Shown: piece after piece, positions 1 through 8,084 of the stretch
Position numbering within the stretch: the first letter of the stretch is position 1
Layout of the letters: each line of letters starts with the position of its first letter
NCBI GenBank assembly: GCA_910574345.1
Contig: CAJSZV010000002.1
Coordinates: 62,001-126,000, forward strand
Length of the DNA stretch: 64,000 bases
Source of the DNA: Clostridiaceae bacterium
GTDB taxonomy: Bacteria > Bacillota > Clostridia > Lachnospirales > Lachnospiraceae
Direction of reading: 5' to 3'
The notes under the pieces: model-generated
Databases searched by the model: none
Seen by the model: the letters and a program-made list of their open reading frames with translations, nothing else
What the model was told of the DNA's origin: nothing
Position numbers and translations under genes: made by a program

Positions 1-368
1 TTTATATTCGGGTCAGCGGTGACTATGGCCACCTCATTGGAACTGATGCCTGTGGCGTATTTCCACTCCATGCCGTTGTCAATGCCGATGAGTACGGGGC
101 CTACTCCCATGAAGCCGAAATCCACCTCTCCGCTCAGCATGCTTTCCCGAATAGCCGTGGGGCCGCCGAACTGTTTCCATTCAATTTTGACTCCTGGAAG
201 TTTTTTCTCCAGAATTCCCAGTTCTTTCATAATATTGAGGGGAGCATAGGCGATGCCGTACTGCTCTCCGATGCCGATTACCTGATCTTCCTTTTCTCTG
301 CAGCCTGTCAGAAGCAGGAGCATAAGGAGAAGGGGAAGGATTGGGTATTTTCTTTGAAATATATTCAT
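1..368 (-). CDS. ABC transporter substrate-binding lipoprotein (SsuA/TauA/NMT1-like), 3' part off the window
   Basis: The gene is read from an ATG at 366-368 and runs off the left edge, so only about 122 N-terminal residues are visible. The N-terminus is a lipoprotein signal: a basic start, a leucine-rich core and the lipobox LLLTGC, so the mature protein should be lipid-anchored outside the membrane. The following sequence (IGIGEQYGIAYAPLNIM, then GGPTAIRESMLSGEVDFGFMG) has the pattern of NMT1/SsuA-type binding proteins, which bind sulfonates, nitrate, pyrimidine precursors or similar small ligands for an ABC importer. It begins 75 bases after the glycosyltransferase/ATP-grasp gene on the same strand and may be read from the same transcript. 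The ligand cannot be told, and the permease and ATPase lie outside the window. Confidence 0.75.
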   Translation of the reverse strand, partial: MNIFQRKYPILPLLLMLLLLTGCREKEDQVIGIGEQYGIAYAPLNIMKELGILEKKLPGVKIEWKQFGGPTAIRESMLSGEVDFGFMGVGPVLIGIDNGMEWKYATGISSNEVAIVTADPNI

Positions 369-443
369 GACTGTTCTCTTTTCTGTATTTTACTGGTGTG
401 AAAGCCGGAAAGGGGAAGGCAGGATGTTTTCAGGCTTTCCTCA

Positions 444-2447
444 TTATTTTTCCGGATACAGCCTGTGTATCAGGTTATCCCCTGTGACGGATACTACCTT
501 AAGGGTATCATAAAACTGCCGGATATGTTCTTCTATGGTATCTTCATCCCCTACAATCACTCCGTGACCGAACCGGGCCGTGGCATTTTGAGCGGCAGGT
601 ATCTCCTGCCCGGGTTCATAGTTGTATCCGCAGTCCAGCAGGAAAGGCAGCTTTTTAAGCTCTGACAGGGGTGTGCACCGGCGGATGGTTCCGGAGCGGC
701 AGAACATAAGCTGCACGGCGGCGCAGGTTTTGATTCTGTCTGCACGGAAATCTTTTGGAAGATCCAGGGTTACTTCCCGGCCAAAAGACAAGTCCATGAC
801 GGCCCCTAAGATATCGAATCCCGTAAGATAGGGAATGATCACATCCTCAAAGGCGCCGCCGATGCGGCAGGCCAGTTCATTGACGAAAATCCCCTCCCGG
901 CCTATGAGAAGCTGAAGGTAAAAGGGGCCTTCTTTCAGCTGAAAGGCACAGGTTACCTTTTGGCTCATATCCGCGATTTCTTCATAGCGGTCCATGTGGA
1001 CGGAAGGAAAACGATGTCCGATGCAGATCCCGATGTGGACGGGGTCAGGGTAAAGAAGGCGGTCAGTGACAGTGAGGACAGTCAGACGTCCGTCTTTTAC
1101 CCAGCCGCTGACCGTAATCTCGTCACTTGGGTAAAACTGTTCCGCCAGGGCCTCCCGGCATCGGGAAAAGGACAGGGTTTCAGGCAGATGGGAGAGAAGC
1201 TCTTTCCTCCCCTGACATTTGAAGATACCCCTCTGTCCCTGGGAATCCAAAGGCTTTATGACAAGGGGAGGAGTCAGGGTCCATAAGTCTTCGGGAAGGG
1301 ACGTGTGGTCAATGAGCCGGTAGAGGGCCGTGGGAATGCCGTGATCCGTCAAAATCTGCTTCATGACCTTTTTGTTGGTTACAGCCAGGGCTTCTTTTGG
1401 CGTCAGGAAGGAGGGGAGCCCTAATTCCTGACTGACACAGGCGGCAGTATACACCGGCTGGTCTGTTCCCATAGTCATAACGGCCTGTACCCCTTCTTCC
1501 CTGGCCGCTTTTATGCATTCCGGCACGTCGAAGGTGCTGACTTTACGGTGTACATGGGCATAATGTGCGCCCGGCGGTTCATCGGTGTAGTCTGCGAGAA
1601 CCACCCGGTATCCTTCCTTTTCTGCCCGCATCAGGGCGTGAAGCTGGCAGTTTGAGCCGCCTAAGACCATAATGGCTGCCGGCTGGGACGGCTGGAAGGT
1701 TCGTTCTTCATACAGCATGGCCTGTCTCCTTTTTCTTGATGTTAAATATGGCCCTAAGGGGCTGTAGAACCGGATAATATCGGCGTAAAGCCGTATTAGC
1801 TTTGATAAGGTGTAACCGCTTTTCCCGTATTGCCGCGGACGGGCCTCATAATAACAGGTTTTGGCCTTCCTTGGGCGCCGAAACACGGCGGCTGACAGAT
1901 AGAAAAAGCCCGACGCCCCCTGGGATATCTCTCCCGCCAGTTCTCCCGTCATGATTCGAAAGCTGCTGACTTTTACATGATTTGGCAGCCTCAGCATGGA
2001 GGCAAAGAGCCGGTCACGCATATGGCTGCCCGCAAAACGGATGAGGGAGGAAGCCCGGAGGGCAGGGGGAGAAGAGGCATAAGGCACGGCGTATACGATG
2101 TCATATCCCTCTTCCACGGTACGATACAGCGTAAGAAGCATGGCGGCATCATGCTGAAGGTCATCGTCCATAGTGGCCACATAGCGGCAGTTCTGACAGT
2201 GCCGGATTCCGCACAAGATGGCGTTCTGCTGGCCGTAATTTTGCTTTAGGCGGATTAAGGTCACATGGGGGCCTGTGCAGTGTCCGTTCAGCCAGGAGAC
2301 GGTGTCTTCTGAGTTGCCGTCGTCTATGAGGTAAATGTGCCAGGTGCACACATCATGAAAAACTGTTTGGATGTCCTTGGTGAGCCGGGCCACGGAATAT
2401 GTAGAGCGGTATACAGGGATAACGATCCCCAGGGCAACGTGTTTCAT
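444..2447 (-). CDS. Fusion: family 2 glycosyltransferase + ATP-grasp ligase
   Basis: This is a 667-residue protein with two modules. Residues 1 to about 230 are a GT-A glycosyltransferase of the DPM1/ArnC kind (IVIPVYRS start, LIDDGNSED, then the metal-binding DDDLQH near 94-99). Residues from about 257 to the end form a carbamoyl-phosphate-synthase-like Rossmann plus ATP-grasp unit (MVLGGSNCQ; VIKPLDSQGQRGI; VNELACRIGG), a fold that joins a carboxylate to an amine using ATP. The start was set at the ATG overlapping the upstream stop (TGATG), preceded by AAAAGGA; the earlier in-frame ATG at 2459 has no room for a ribosome site. A good internal Shine-Dalgarno (AAAAAGGAGA) precedes an in-frame ATG at 1718, exactly at the module junction. 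With the upstream aminotransferase it probably builds and acylates an amino sugar on a lipid or surface carrier; the product is unknown. Confidence 0.8.
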   Translation of the reverse strand: MKHVALGIVIPVYRSTYSVARLTKDIQTVFHDVCTWHIYLIDDGNSEDTVSWLNGHCTGPHVTLIRLKQNYGQQNAILCGIRHCQNCRYVATMDDDLQHDAAMLLTLYRTVEEGYDIVYAVPYASSPPALRASSLIRFAGSHMRDRLFASMLRLPNHVKVSSFRIMTGELAGEISQGASGFFYLSAAVFRRPRKAKTCYYEARPRQYGKSGYTLSKLIRLYADIIRFYSPLGPYLTSRKRRQAMLYEERTFQPSQPAAIMVLGGSNCQLHALMRAEKEGYRVVLADYTDEPPGAHYAHVHRKVSTFDVPECIKAAREEGVQAVMTMGTDQPVYTAACVSQELGLPSFLTPKEALAVTNKKVMKQILTDHGIPTALYRLIDHTSLPEDLWTLTPPLVIKPLDSQGQRGIFKCQGRKELLSHLPETLSFSRCREALAEQFYPSDEITVSGWVKDGRLTVLTVTDRLLYPDPVHIGICIGHRFPSVHMDRYEEIADMSQKVTCAFQLKEGPFYLQLLIGREGIFVNELACRIGGAFEDVIIPYLTGFDILGAVMDLSFGREVTLDLPKDFRADRIKTCAAVQLMFCRSGTIRRCTPLSELKKLPFLLDCGYNYEPGQEIPAAQNATARFGHGVIVGDEDTIEEHIRQFYDTLKVVSVTGDNLIHRLYPEK

Positions 2448-3577
2448 CAGGAAACGCATCCTTTTGTGATTATTTCGGCAATCCGTTCCACATGACTGCC
2501 TGTCAGCTCCGTGTGAATAGGGAGCCGCAGCAAAGTATCATAACAGGCGGTACTCTCCGGCAAATCTTCCGGACACCAGCCCAGTTTCCGCCCCATGGGA
2601 GAAAGATGAAGGGGCACATAGTGGGTCTTGGCTTCGATTTCGTTCTTGAGAAGAAGTTCCTCTATATGCCGGCGCAGGGATTTGTCCGCAAACCGGAGAT
2701 AAAAAATGTGGCCATTGGGCCATGCATAGTCAGGGATGGTCATGAGCCTGGCATAACCGGCCTGTTCCAAAGGCTTTAAGGCCAGCAGATAGTCATGAAG
2801 CCGTTTCCGGCGGATTCTTGTAATCTGCTCCAAACAGGGCAGCTGGGCCAGAAGAAGGGCGGCGCAGAGTTCGCTGGCCGCCGTGCTGCTCCCCGGAAGG
2901 ACCCAGGTATAACGGTCGCATTCCCCCCTAAAAAAGGCGTCCCGGTTGGTGCCGTGGACACGGTGGCAGCGGGCGGTCTCATATGTTTTTTTGGAACGGC
3001 ACAGAAGGAGCCCTCCTTCGCCGCAGCTTATATTTTTCGTGTAATGGAAACTGACGCAGCCGAATTCTCCCAGAGTCCCCAGGGGATATCCGTTGCAGGA
3101 GGCGCCAATGGCCTGGGCGGCATCTTCCACAATGGTGAGACCGGCCTCTTGGGCCAGGCAGGACAGTTCATCCATATGGCAGGCTACACCCGCGTAATGG
3201 ACAGGGATAATGACCTTTGTCCTGGAGGTGATCTTAAGGGCCGCGTCAGAGGGGCTTATATTCTGGGTATCCGGGTCAATATCGCAGAACACGGGAACCC
3301 CGCCTGCGCGCAGTACTGCATTGGCGGCAGAGGGAAAATTGTAGGAGGGAAGGATGACTTCGTCTCCCGGTTTCAGACTGCAAAGTTCCAAAGCCGTCTC
3401 CAGGGCCGCAGAGCAGCTGGAGGTAAGGAAGGAAAAGCTGTCAGGATAAAGATGGGCCAGGCGTCTGTCCGCTTCTTTTGAACAGGGGCCGTCTGTAGCC
3501 AGGGTTCCTTTCAGACAGGAGAGCAGAGACTCCTCATCCTGGGGGCTGCGATACCGGGCATAAAAAGGGATTTTCAT
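2447..3577 (-). CDS. DegT/DnrJ/EryC1/StrS (WecE-like) sugar aminotransferase
   Basis: This is a 376-residue PLP enzyme of the nucleotide-sugar aminotransferase family, which normally converts a 4-keto or 3-keto NDP-sugar to the amino sugar with glutamate as donor. Visible signatures are the PLP-contact EDAAQA near residue 151 and the Schiff-base lysine in FHYTKNISCGEGG (about K181), the form typical of WecE/RffA, plus GDEVILPSYNFPSAAN. The start was placed at the ATG at 3575-3577 because GAAAGG lies eight bases upstream; the longer reading to 3619 has no ribosome site. Its stop overlaps the glycosyltransferase/ATP-grasp start, so the two are translationally coupled. The exact sugar cannot be decided. 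Confidence 0.88.
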   Translation of the reverse strand: MKIPFYARYRSPQDEESLLSCLKGTLATDGPCSKEADRRLAHLYPDSFSFLTSSCSAALETALELCSLKPGDEVILPSYNFPSAANAVLRAGGVPVFCDIDPDTQNISPSDAALKITSRTKVIIPVHYAGVACHMDELSCLAQEAGLTIVEDAAQAIGASCNGYPLGTLGEFGCVSFHYTKNISCGEGGLLLCRSKKTYETARCHRVHGTNRDAFFRGECDRYTWVLPGSSTAASELCAALLLAQLPCLEQITRIRRKRLHDYLLALKPLEQAGYARLMTIPDYAWPNGHIFYLRFADKSLRRHIEELLLKNEIEAKTHYVPLHLSPMGRKLGWCPEDLPESTACYDTLLRLPIHTELTGSHVERIAEIITKGCVS

Positions 3578-3706
3578 AACTGATGCCTTTCTTTCGAAAT
3601 TGTGGTAAGATATAGGCAATTGCGAAACTTGAAAACTTGGCGGTCATTCTCTCAACTTTGGCTTTCGCAATCACCTAATCATATATATCTGAAAAGGAGG
3701 TGCTTT

Positions 3707-3925
3707 ATGACAGAAATCGACTGTCTGGGCGATATGTGCCCCATTCCTATTATGAAGCTGAAGCAGTGCGACAGCCTGACAAGGAAAGGGGATCAGGTTA
3801 TGCTGGTGACGGATCACAGCTGTGTGCTGGAATCCATCACGGATTACTGCTGCAAAAAAAATCTTGACATAAAAGTGGAAGAACCCATGAACGGGATCTG
3901 GGAGATCACGGTCACCAAGCGGTAG
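3707..3925 (+). CDS. TusA/SirA family sulfur-carrier protein
   Basis: This 72-residue cytosolic protein has the TusA fold signature: DCLGDMCPIP near the N-terminus, where the CPxP cysteine carries a persulfide. TusA-type proteins accept sulfur from cysteine desulfurases, rhodaneses or imported thiosulfate and hand it on; some paralogues serve selenium metabolism. The start follows a textbook AAAAGGAGG at proper spacing; an upstream in-frame reading has no such site. It converges with the LysR gene and sits beside a second TusA-like gene and the split YeeE transporter, which supports a sulfur or selenium relay role. Confidence 0.88.
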   Translation: MTEIDCLGDMCPIPIMKLKQCDSLTRKGDQVMLVTDHSCVLESITDYCCKKNLDIKVEEPMNGIWEITVTKR

Positions 3926-3948
3926 GCTTTCCCGGAGGTTTCTCCATA

Positions 3949-4842
3949 TCAGCAGATATTTTTGCTGATATTGGACACAAAGTAGTCTATGATCTCATTG
4001 GTACGGGCGTCGCTGCTGGTATTTTTGTATACGGAATACACTCCGTAATCCAGATCAAAATGTTCAATCTCCACGATCTTTAACTGTTTTTGGTACAGCT
4101 CTTTTTTTACGGCGATGTAAGGAAGAAAGGCCACGCCGTGACCGGCCTGCACTGCGCTTTTGACGGATTCCGTGGAATCTAAGTGGTACAGGACCTTAAA
4201 GCTTCCTACGGGATATCCTGACTGCTTCATGTAGTTGCGCAAAAGGCGGTAGGAGCTGAAGGATTCATCGAGGAGAATAAGAGGATAATTTTTTAAGATT
4301 TCCAAGGTAATCTGAGAGCTGATCAGATAATCACTTCGGGCCACCAGATGGATCTTGTCCTGGTAAGCAGGCTTGCATATAAGTTCAGGAGAATCGGCAG
4401 TTCCCACGATGAATCCCAGATCCGTCCTTCCGTCAAGAACCTGTCTTGCCACGTCTCTTGAGGGAGCACTGGACAAGTGGAAGGTGTAGTCGGGAAACTG
4501 CCGGTTTACTTTGTAGAGGGAACAGGGCAGGGCGTAGTTGCAGGCAACGGAGGTAGCGGTAATATGAAAGGTATTGTTGCCTGTGCTTAAGTTGTCAAGT
4601 TCTTCTTTTAAGGCGCTGTAGAGATGCATAAACTGAAGGGCGTACTTATGAAGGACCTGCCCGGCCCGGGTAAGCTCAATGCCTCTGTTGGAGCGCTCAA
4701 GGAGCTTTACATTCAGTTCTTCTTCCAGCCTCTGCATCTGCTGACTTAAGGCAGGCTGGGAGATATGGTTGCTTCCGGCGACTTTGGAAATGCTTTTTTC
4801 TTCCGCTATTTTGTAAAACATGATGATATGTTCAAGGAGCAA
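3949..4842 (-). CDS. LysR-family transcriptional regulator, likely sulfur/selenium locus control
   Basis: This is a 297-residue LTTR. The N-terminal winged helix is clear (FYKIAEEKSISKVA, then SQPALSQQMQRLEEEL), followed by the two-lobed ligand-binding domain (LDGRTDLGFIV; VQAGHGVAFLPY). The start is a TTG preceded by GGGGAGGTG at normal spacing. It is divergent from the YeeE/TusA/flavoprotein operon and about 225 bases away, the usual LysR arrangement in which the regulator controls both itself and the divergent operon. A 26-bp near-perfect palindrome lies in the shared region. LysR proteins of the CysB and selenium-associated groups sense sulfur or selenium intermediates; that this one does is inferred only from the neighbours. 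Confidence 0.87.
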   Translation of the reverse strand: MLLEHIIMFYKIAEEKSISKVAGSNHISQPALSQQMQRLEEELNVKLLERSNRGIELTRAGQVLHKYALQFMHLYSALKEELDNLSTGNNTFHITATSVACNYALPCSLYKVNRQFPDYTFHLSSAPSRDVARQVLDGRTDLGFIVGTADSPELICKPAYQDKIHLVARSDYLISSQITLEILKNYPLILLDESFSSYRLLRNYMKQSGYPVGSFKVLYHLDSTESVKSAVQAGHGVAFLPYIAVKKELYQKQLKIVEIEHFDLDYGVYSVYKNTSSDARTNEIIDYFVSNISKNIC

Positions 4843-4953
4843 GAGAATTCACCTCCCCATATTGTTATATTTTTGTCGTACTCGCCTTAATTATACAGGA
4901 AAGTTGTCGGAAAAACAACATTCCCATAGATTTTTGGCGGAAATAGTCCATAG

Positions 4954-4979
4954 AAAACCGTTATGCTGCATAAGGTTTT
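4954..4979. promoter_or_regulatory. Palindromic candidate LysR operator
   Basis: An almost perfect inverted repeat (arms AAAACCGTTATGC and GCATAAGGTTTT) lies between the LysR gene and the divergent transporter operon, just upstream of the candidate extended -10. Such dyads in this place are typical LysR recognition sites. Binding is inferred, not shown. Confidence 0.45.
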
Positions 4980-5003
4980 CAGATAATCAAAAAATTCACA
5001 ATA

Positions 5004-5012
5004 TGTTATAAT
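5004..5012 (+). promoter_or_regulatory. Extended -10 promoter of the YeeE/TusA operon
   Basis: TGTTATAAT matches an extended -10 box (TG, one base, TATAAT). The matching -35 position has only a weak TAATCA, which suits an activator-dependent promoter. It lies 56 bases before the first transporter start. Confidence 0.5.
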
Positions 5013-5067
5013 AGAAAGGTAGTAAAGCGTTCAAATCCTTAAAATTTTATGTAAGGAGGTATGAGGA

Positions 5068-5775
5068 ATGCAGGAGAATGCAGCAACACAGTCACAGGCC
5101 GGCAGTTCTCAGATCCGCAGATCAAAGCCCAGGAAAAAGAAGAAGAACCAGGTTCCTTTCGGGTTTCTCGGACTGCTTTTGATTGCGGCTGTAGCCCTGG
5201 TGCTGGGACAGAAGAACGGCACCCTTGCATTGTTCTGGGTATTCGGATGTTGTTTCGGATTCATCTTACAGAAGGCCCGCTTTTGTTTTACCGCCTCAAT
5301 GCGGGACCCATGTATTACCGGCTCCACATCTGTTACCCGTGCGGTGCTGATAGCCTTTGCCATTACAACCATCGGATTTACAGCCATTAAGTATGGCGCT
5401 TTTGTAAATGGAGGGCAGATCCCCGGACAAAGTTATGTCATGCCGGTGAGCCTGGCGACCTGTGTGGGAGGCGTCATGTTCGGAATCGGTATGGTTATTG
5501 CGGGAGGATGTGCCTCAGGAACCCTGATGCGTGTGGGAGAGGGCTTTGGCATGCAGATCTTAAGCCTGTTCTTCTTTGTAGTAGGTTCTCTTATCGGCGC
5601 CAGTCACATGGGCTGGTGGACCCTGAATTTCAATGCTACGGCTCCGAAGGTATTCCTTCCGGATGTCTTCGGATGGGCAGGAGCTCTGATCTTACAGCTG
5701 GCAGTCATCGGACTTTTATATATAGCAGCTGACAAGTATGAAAAGAAACGTATGGGCAATACAGATGAAGACTGA
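5068..5775 (+). CDS. YeeE/YedE (TsuA-like) sulfur transporter, N-terminal half as a separate gene
   Basis: This is a 235-residue membrane protein with a lysine-rich cytosolic N-terminus (KPRKKKKNQ) and about six membrane spans. It carries the hallmark motifs of the first half of YeeE/TsuA thiosulfate transporters: FILQKARFCFTA and GIGMVIAGGCASGTLMRVGEG, including the conserved cysteines that pass thiosulfate through the channel. E. coli YeeE is about 350 residues in one chain; here the second half is a different gene after an intervening TusA gene. The start follows TAAGGAGG with eight bases of spacing. Family members are also annotated in selenium metabolism, so the ligand could be thiosulfate or a selenium species. 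Confidence 0.85.
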   Translation: MQENAATQSQAGSSQIRRSKPRKKKKNQVPFGFLGLLLIAAVALVLGQKNGTLALFWVFGCCFGFILQKARFCFTASMRDPCITGSTSVTRAVLIAFAITTIGFTAIKYGAFVNGGQIPGQSYVMPVSLATCVGGVMFGIGMVIAGGCASGTLMRVGEGFGMQILSLFFFVVGSLIGASHMGWWTLNFNATAPKVFLPDVFGWAGALILQLAVIGLLYIAADKYEKKRMGNTDED

Positions 5776-5883
5776 CAGAATGATGGGTTCGTCAGTCAAA
5801 GCAGGTACATATCCGCCTGTCCCGGCGGAGATCTGGCAACAAGACAATAAAATAATAAAAATATATTTAAGGAGGAATTTATC

Positions 5884-6111
5884 ATGGCAGAATTTACAGT
5901 TGATTGTTTAGGCGAGGCTTGTCCCGTACCCCTTATGAAAGTTCAGAAGCAGATGGAAAAGATGGCAGTGGGTGATGTTCTGATTGCTCAGATTGACCAC
6001 AGCTGCGCCATGAAGAATATCCCTGAGTGGGCAAGGAACAACGGACACAACGTGGAGATCGAAGAAGTGGACGACGGCGAGTGGGAGATCGTAATCGAGA
6101 AGACCAAATAG
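5884..6111 (+). CDS. TusA/YeeD (TsuB-like) sulfur-carrier protein
   Basis: This is a 75-residue TusA-fold protein with the active-site segment DCLGEACPVPLMK; the CPxP cysteine is the sulfur carrier. In E. coli the equivalent protein YeeD/TsuB works with YeeE/TsuA to take up thiosulfate, and the gene lies between the two halves of the transporter here, so it is the likely partner. A GGAGGAATTT ribosome site precedes the ATG. It is a paralogue of the TusA gene at 3707, with similar length and motif. Confidence 0.9.
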   Translation: MAEFTVDCLGEACPVPLMKVQKQMEKMAVGDVLIAQIDHSCAMKNIPEWARNNGHNVEIEEVDDGEWEIVIEKTK

Positions 6112-6130
6112 GAAAGCAGGTGCATAAGCT

Positions 6131-6679
6131 TTGAAGGCTTTTTGGGATAAAGTAAGCAAGAATCATTATTATAAGATGATCTTCAAAAACCCCTTTACCT
6201 ATGTGACCGGCGCTGTGCTCCTTTCCATTTTTCAGATTGCTATTTTTGCCAGTACAGGTTCGCCCTGGGGAGTGTCGGGCACCTTTGCCAACTGGGGTGC
6301 ATGGCTGTACCGCCTGGTGGGAGGCAATGTAGACAAATGGTACTACTTTTCCTCTGAGGGGGCTCAGGCTACTCTGAACAACGGAATCTTAAATCACACC
6401 GGTTCCTGGTTAAACTTCGGCATCATTGCGGGAGCCCTAGTGGCAGTGCTTCTGGCTTCCCAGTTTAAGTTCAAGAAGATCAAGTCACTGAAACAGGTGG
6501 TGGCGGCTACCCTGGGAGGACTTCTCATGGGATACGGCGCAAGGCTGGCAGGCGGCTGCAACATCGGAGCTCTGTACTCCAGCATTGCATCTTTGTCTCT
6601 GTCCGGCTGGGTGTTTGCAGTCTTCTTGTTCATAGGAGCCTTTTTCGGAAGCAAGCTGCTTGCCAAATACTTTATGTAA
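6131..6679 (+). CDS. YeeE/YedE (TsuA-like) sulfur transporter, C-terminal half as a separate gene
   Basis: This is a 182-residue polytopic membrane protein matching the second half of YeeE/YedE: NPFTYVTGAVLLS, GVSGTFANWGAW and GYGARLAGGCNIGALYSSI, the last carrying the conserved cysteine of the second pseudo-repeat. It starts at a TTG preceded by CAGGTG, 19 bases after the TusA stop. It should assemble with the 235-residue half at 5068 to make one transporter. The separation is not a recent frameshift, because a complete TusA gene lies between the halves. Confidence 0.84.
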   Translation: MKAFWDKVSKNHYYKMIFKNPFTYVTGAVLLSIFQIAIFASTGSPWGVSGTFANWGAWLYRLVGGNVDKWYYFSSEGAQATLNNGILNHTGSWLNFGIIAGALVAVLLASQFKFKKIKSLKQVVAATLGGLLMGYGARLAGGCNIGALYSSIASLSLSGWVFAVFLFIGAFFGSKLLAKYFM

Positions 6680-6695
6680 AGGATGGGGTTGAACA

Positions 6696-7925
6696 TTGGA
6701 GAAGAAAACAGAACAATTTGACGTGGTCATCATCGGCGGCGGCGCTGCCGGCCTGACAGCGGCTATTTACTGCGGCAGGGCCAGATTAAAGACTCTGGTG
6801 ATCGAGAAGGCTTTAGTGGGCGGCCTGGCCACCTATACCAACGAGATCGAGAACTATCCGGGATTCCCGGAGGGGGCTACAGGCCTTGGACTTATGGAGC
6901 TGTTCCACAAGCAGGCCAAGAAGTTCGGTGTAAAGTTTAAGCTGACGGATGTGAGAGGGGTTCAGTTAGAAGGTGATGACAAGGTTGTGGAGACCTTCAG
7001 GACCGACTATCACTGTAAGTCCGTGATCATCGCAAGCGGGGGAAAGCCCCGTCTTACGGGAGCTCCTAATGAGGAGAAGTTTCTCTATGACAAGGGTATC
7101 TCGTTCTGTGCTACCTGTGATGCGGCGGCTAATACAGATAAGACCGTTATGGTTATCGGCTCCGGCGATGCGGCTATTGAGGAAGGTATGTTCCTGACCA
7201 AGTTTGCAAGCCGGGTGATTGTCAGTGTTATGCATGAGGAAGGCAAGATGGACTGCAACGAGATTGCCAAGGAAGAGGCCCTGGCCAATCCCAAGATGGA
7301 GTTTATCTGGAACACCACCGTGGCGGAGTTCAGAGGCGATGAGGAGAGACTTCGCAGCGTGGCCTTAAAAAATGTAAAGACCGGGGAGATCATGGATGTT
7401 CCCGTGGATACCTGCTTTATGTTCATCGGCTATGTTCCCAACACCGAGATCTTCAAGGGAATCATCGACATGACAAGAGCCGGTTATGTGATCACCAACG
7501 AGAAGATGGAGACCAATGTACCCGGTGTGTTCAGTGCCGGAGACGTAAGGGATAAGTTCTTAAAGCAGGTGGCTACGGCTGTAGGCGACGGTGCCATCGC
7601 CGGGTATGCGGCTGAGAAGTACATAGCGGAGAGCGAGATCTTCGAGAACCAGATCATGGATAAGACAATGCCGGGTATTGTATATATCTGGAATGCCGTT
7701 GTACAGGAAAGCCGGGATCTCTTGAAGGAGGTTGAGACCTTTGAGGAGAAGCACGCCGGACAGGTTAAGGTAAGCAAGGTAGATGTGTACAAATCCAACG
7801 GAATCGCCCAGAGGCTTGGCATTGACACGGTGCCGGCGGCAGCTGCCGTCAAGGACGGCAAAGTGGCCGGAATCCTGACAGAAGGCATCTCGGCGGAGTC
7901 TTTGGAGAAGCTGCTGGGGTTATAG
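6696..7925 (+). CDS. Thioredoxin-reductase-like flavoprotein fused to a thioredoxin fold lacking CxxC
   Basis: This is a 409-residue protein. Residues 1-315 are a TrxB-type FAD enzyme: FAD site IIGGGAAGLTAA near 12, redox CATC at 138-141, second nucleotide fold IGSGDAAIEEG near 154 and the FAD motif GVFSAGDVRDK near 277. The basic NADPH 2'-phosphate motif of ordinary TrxB (HRRxxxR) is replaced by HEEGKMD near 180, as in thioredoxin reductases that do not use NADPH (ferredoxin-linked types known in clostridia). Residues 326-409 look like a thioredoxin fold (VDVYKSNGIAQRLGIDTVPAAAAV keeps the cis-proline) but the usual WCxxC is WNAVVQ. It is the last gene of the sulfur operon, starts at TTG, and probably reduces a persulfide or selenium/sulfur carrier disulfide. 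Confidence 0.82.
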   Translation: MEKKTEQFDVVIIGGGAAGLTAAIYCGRARLKTLVIEKALVGGLATYTNEIENYPGFPEGATGLGLMELFHKQAKKFGVKFKLTDVRGVQLEGDDKVVETFRTDYHCKSVIIASGGKPRLTGAPNEEKFLYDKGISFCATCDAAANTDKTVMVIGSGDAAIEEGMFLTKFASRVIVSVMHEEGKMDCNEIAKEEALANPKMEFIWNTTVAEFRGDEERLRSVALKNVKTGEIMDVPVDTCFMFIGYVPNTEIFKGIIDMTRAGYVITNEKMETNVPGVFSAGDVRDKFLKQVATAVGDGAIAGYAAEKYIAESEIFENQIMDKTMPGIVYIWNAVVQESRDLLKEVETFEEKHAGQVKVSKVDVYKSNGIAQRLGIDTVPAAAAVKDGKVAGILTEGISAESLEKLLGL

Positions 7926-7953
7926 TTATAATGGAATAAGGGTTTTTGTGGAA

Positions 7954-7979
7954 GAGGGTGCCGGAAGGCGCCCTCTTTT
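7954..7979 (+). terminator. Rho-independent terminator of the sulfur operon
   Basis: A nine-pair GC-rich stem (GAGGGTGCC / GGCGCCCTC) with a GGAA loop is followed by TTTT, 29 bases after the flavoprotein stop. Confidence 0.85.
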
Positions 7980-8084
7980 GTGATATCTGATAATTTAAAG
8001 TTTATTTGTGTTTTTGATAAAGCAGGATTGATATAAAGTATAATACATATTAGAAAAAATAAAATGCCCATAAAAGGGGCGTTT

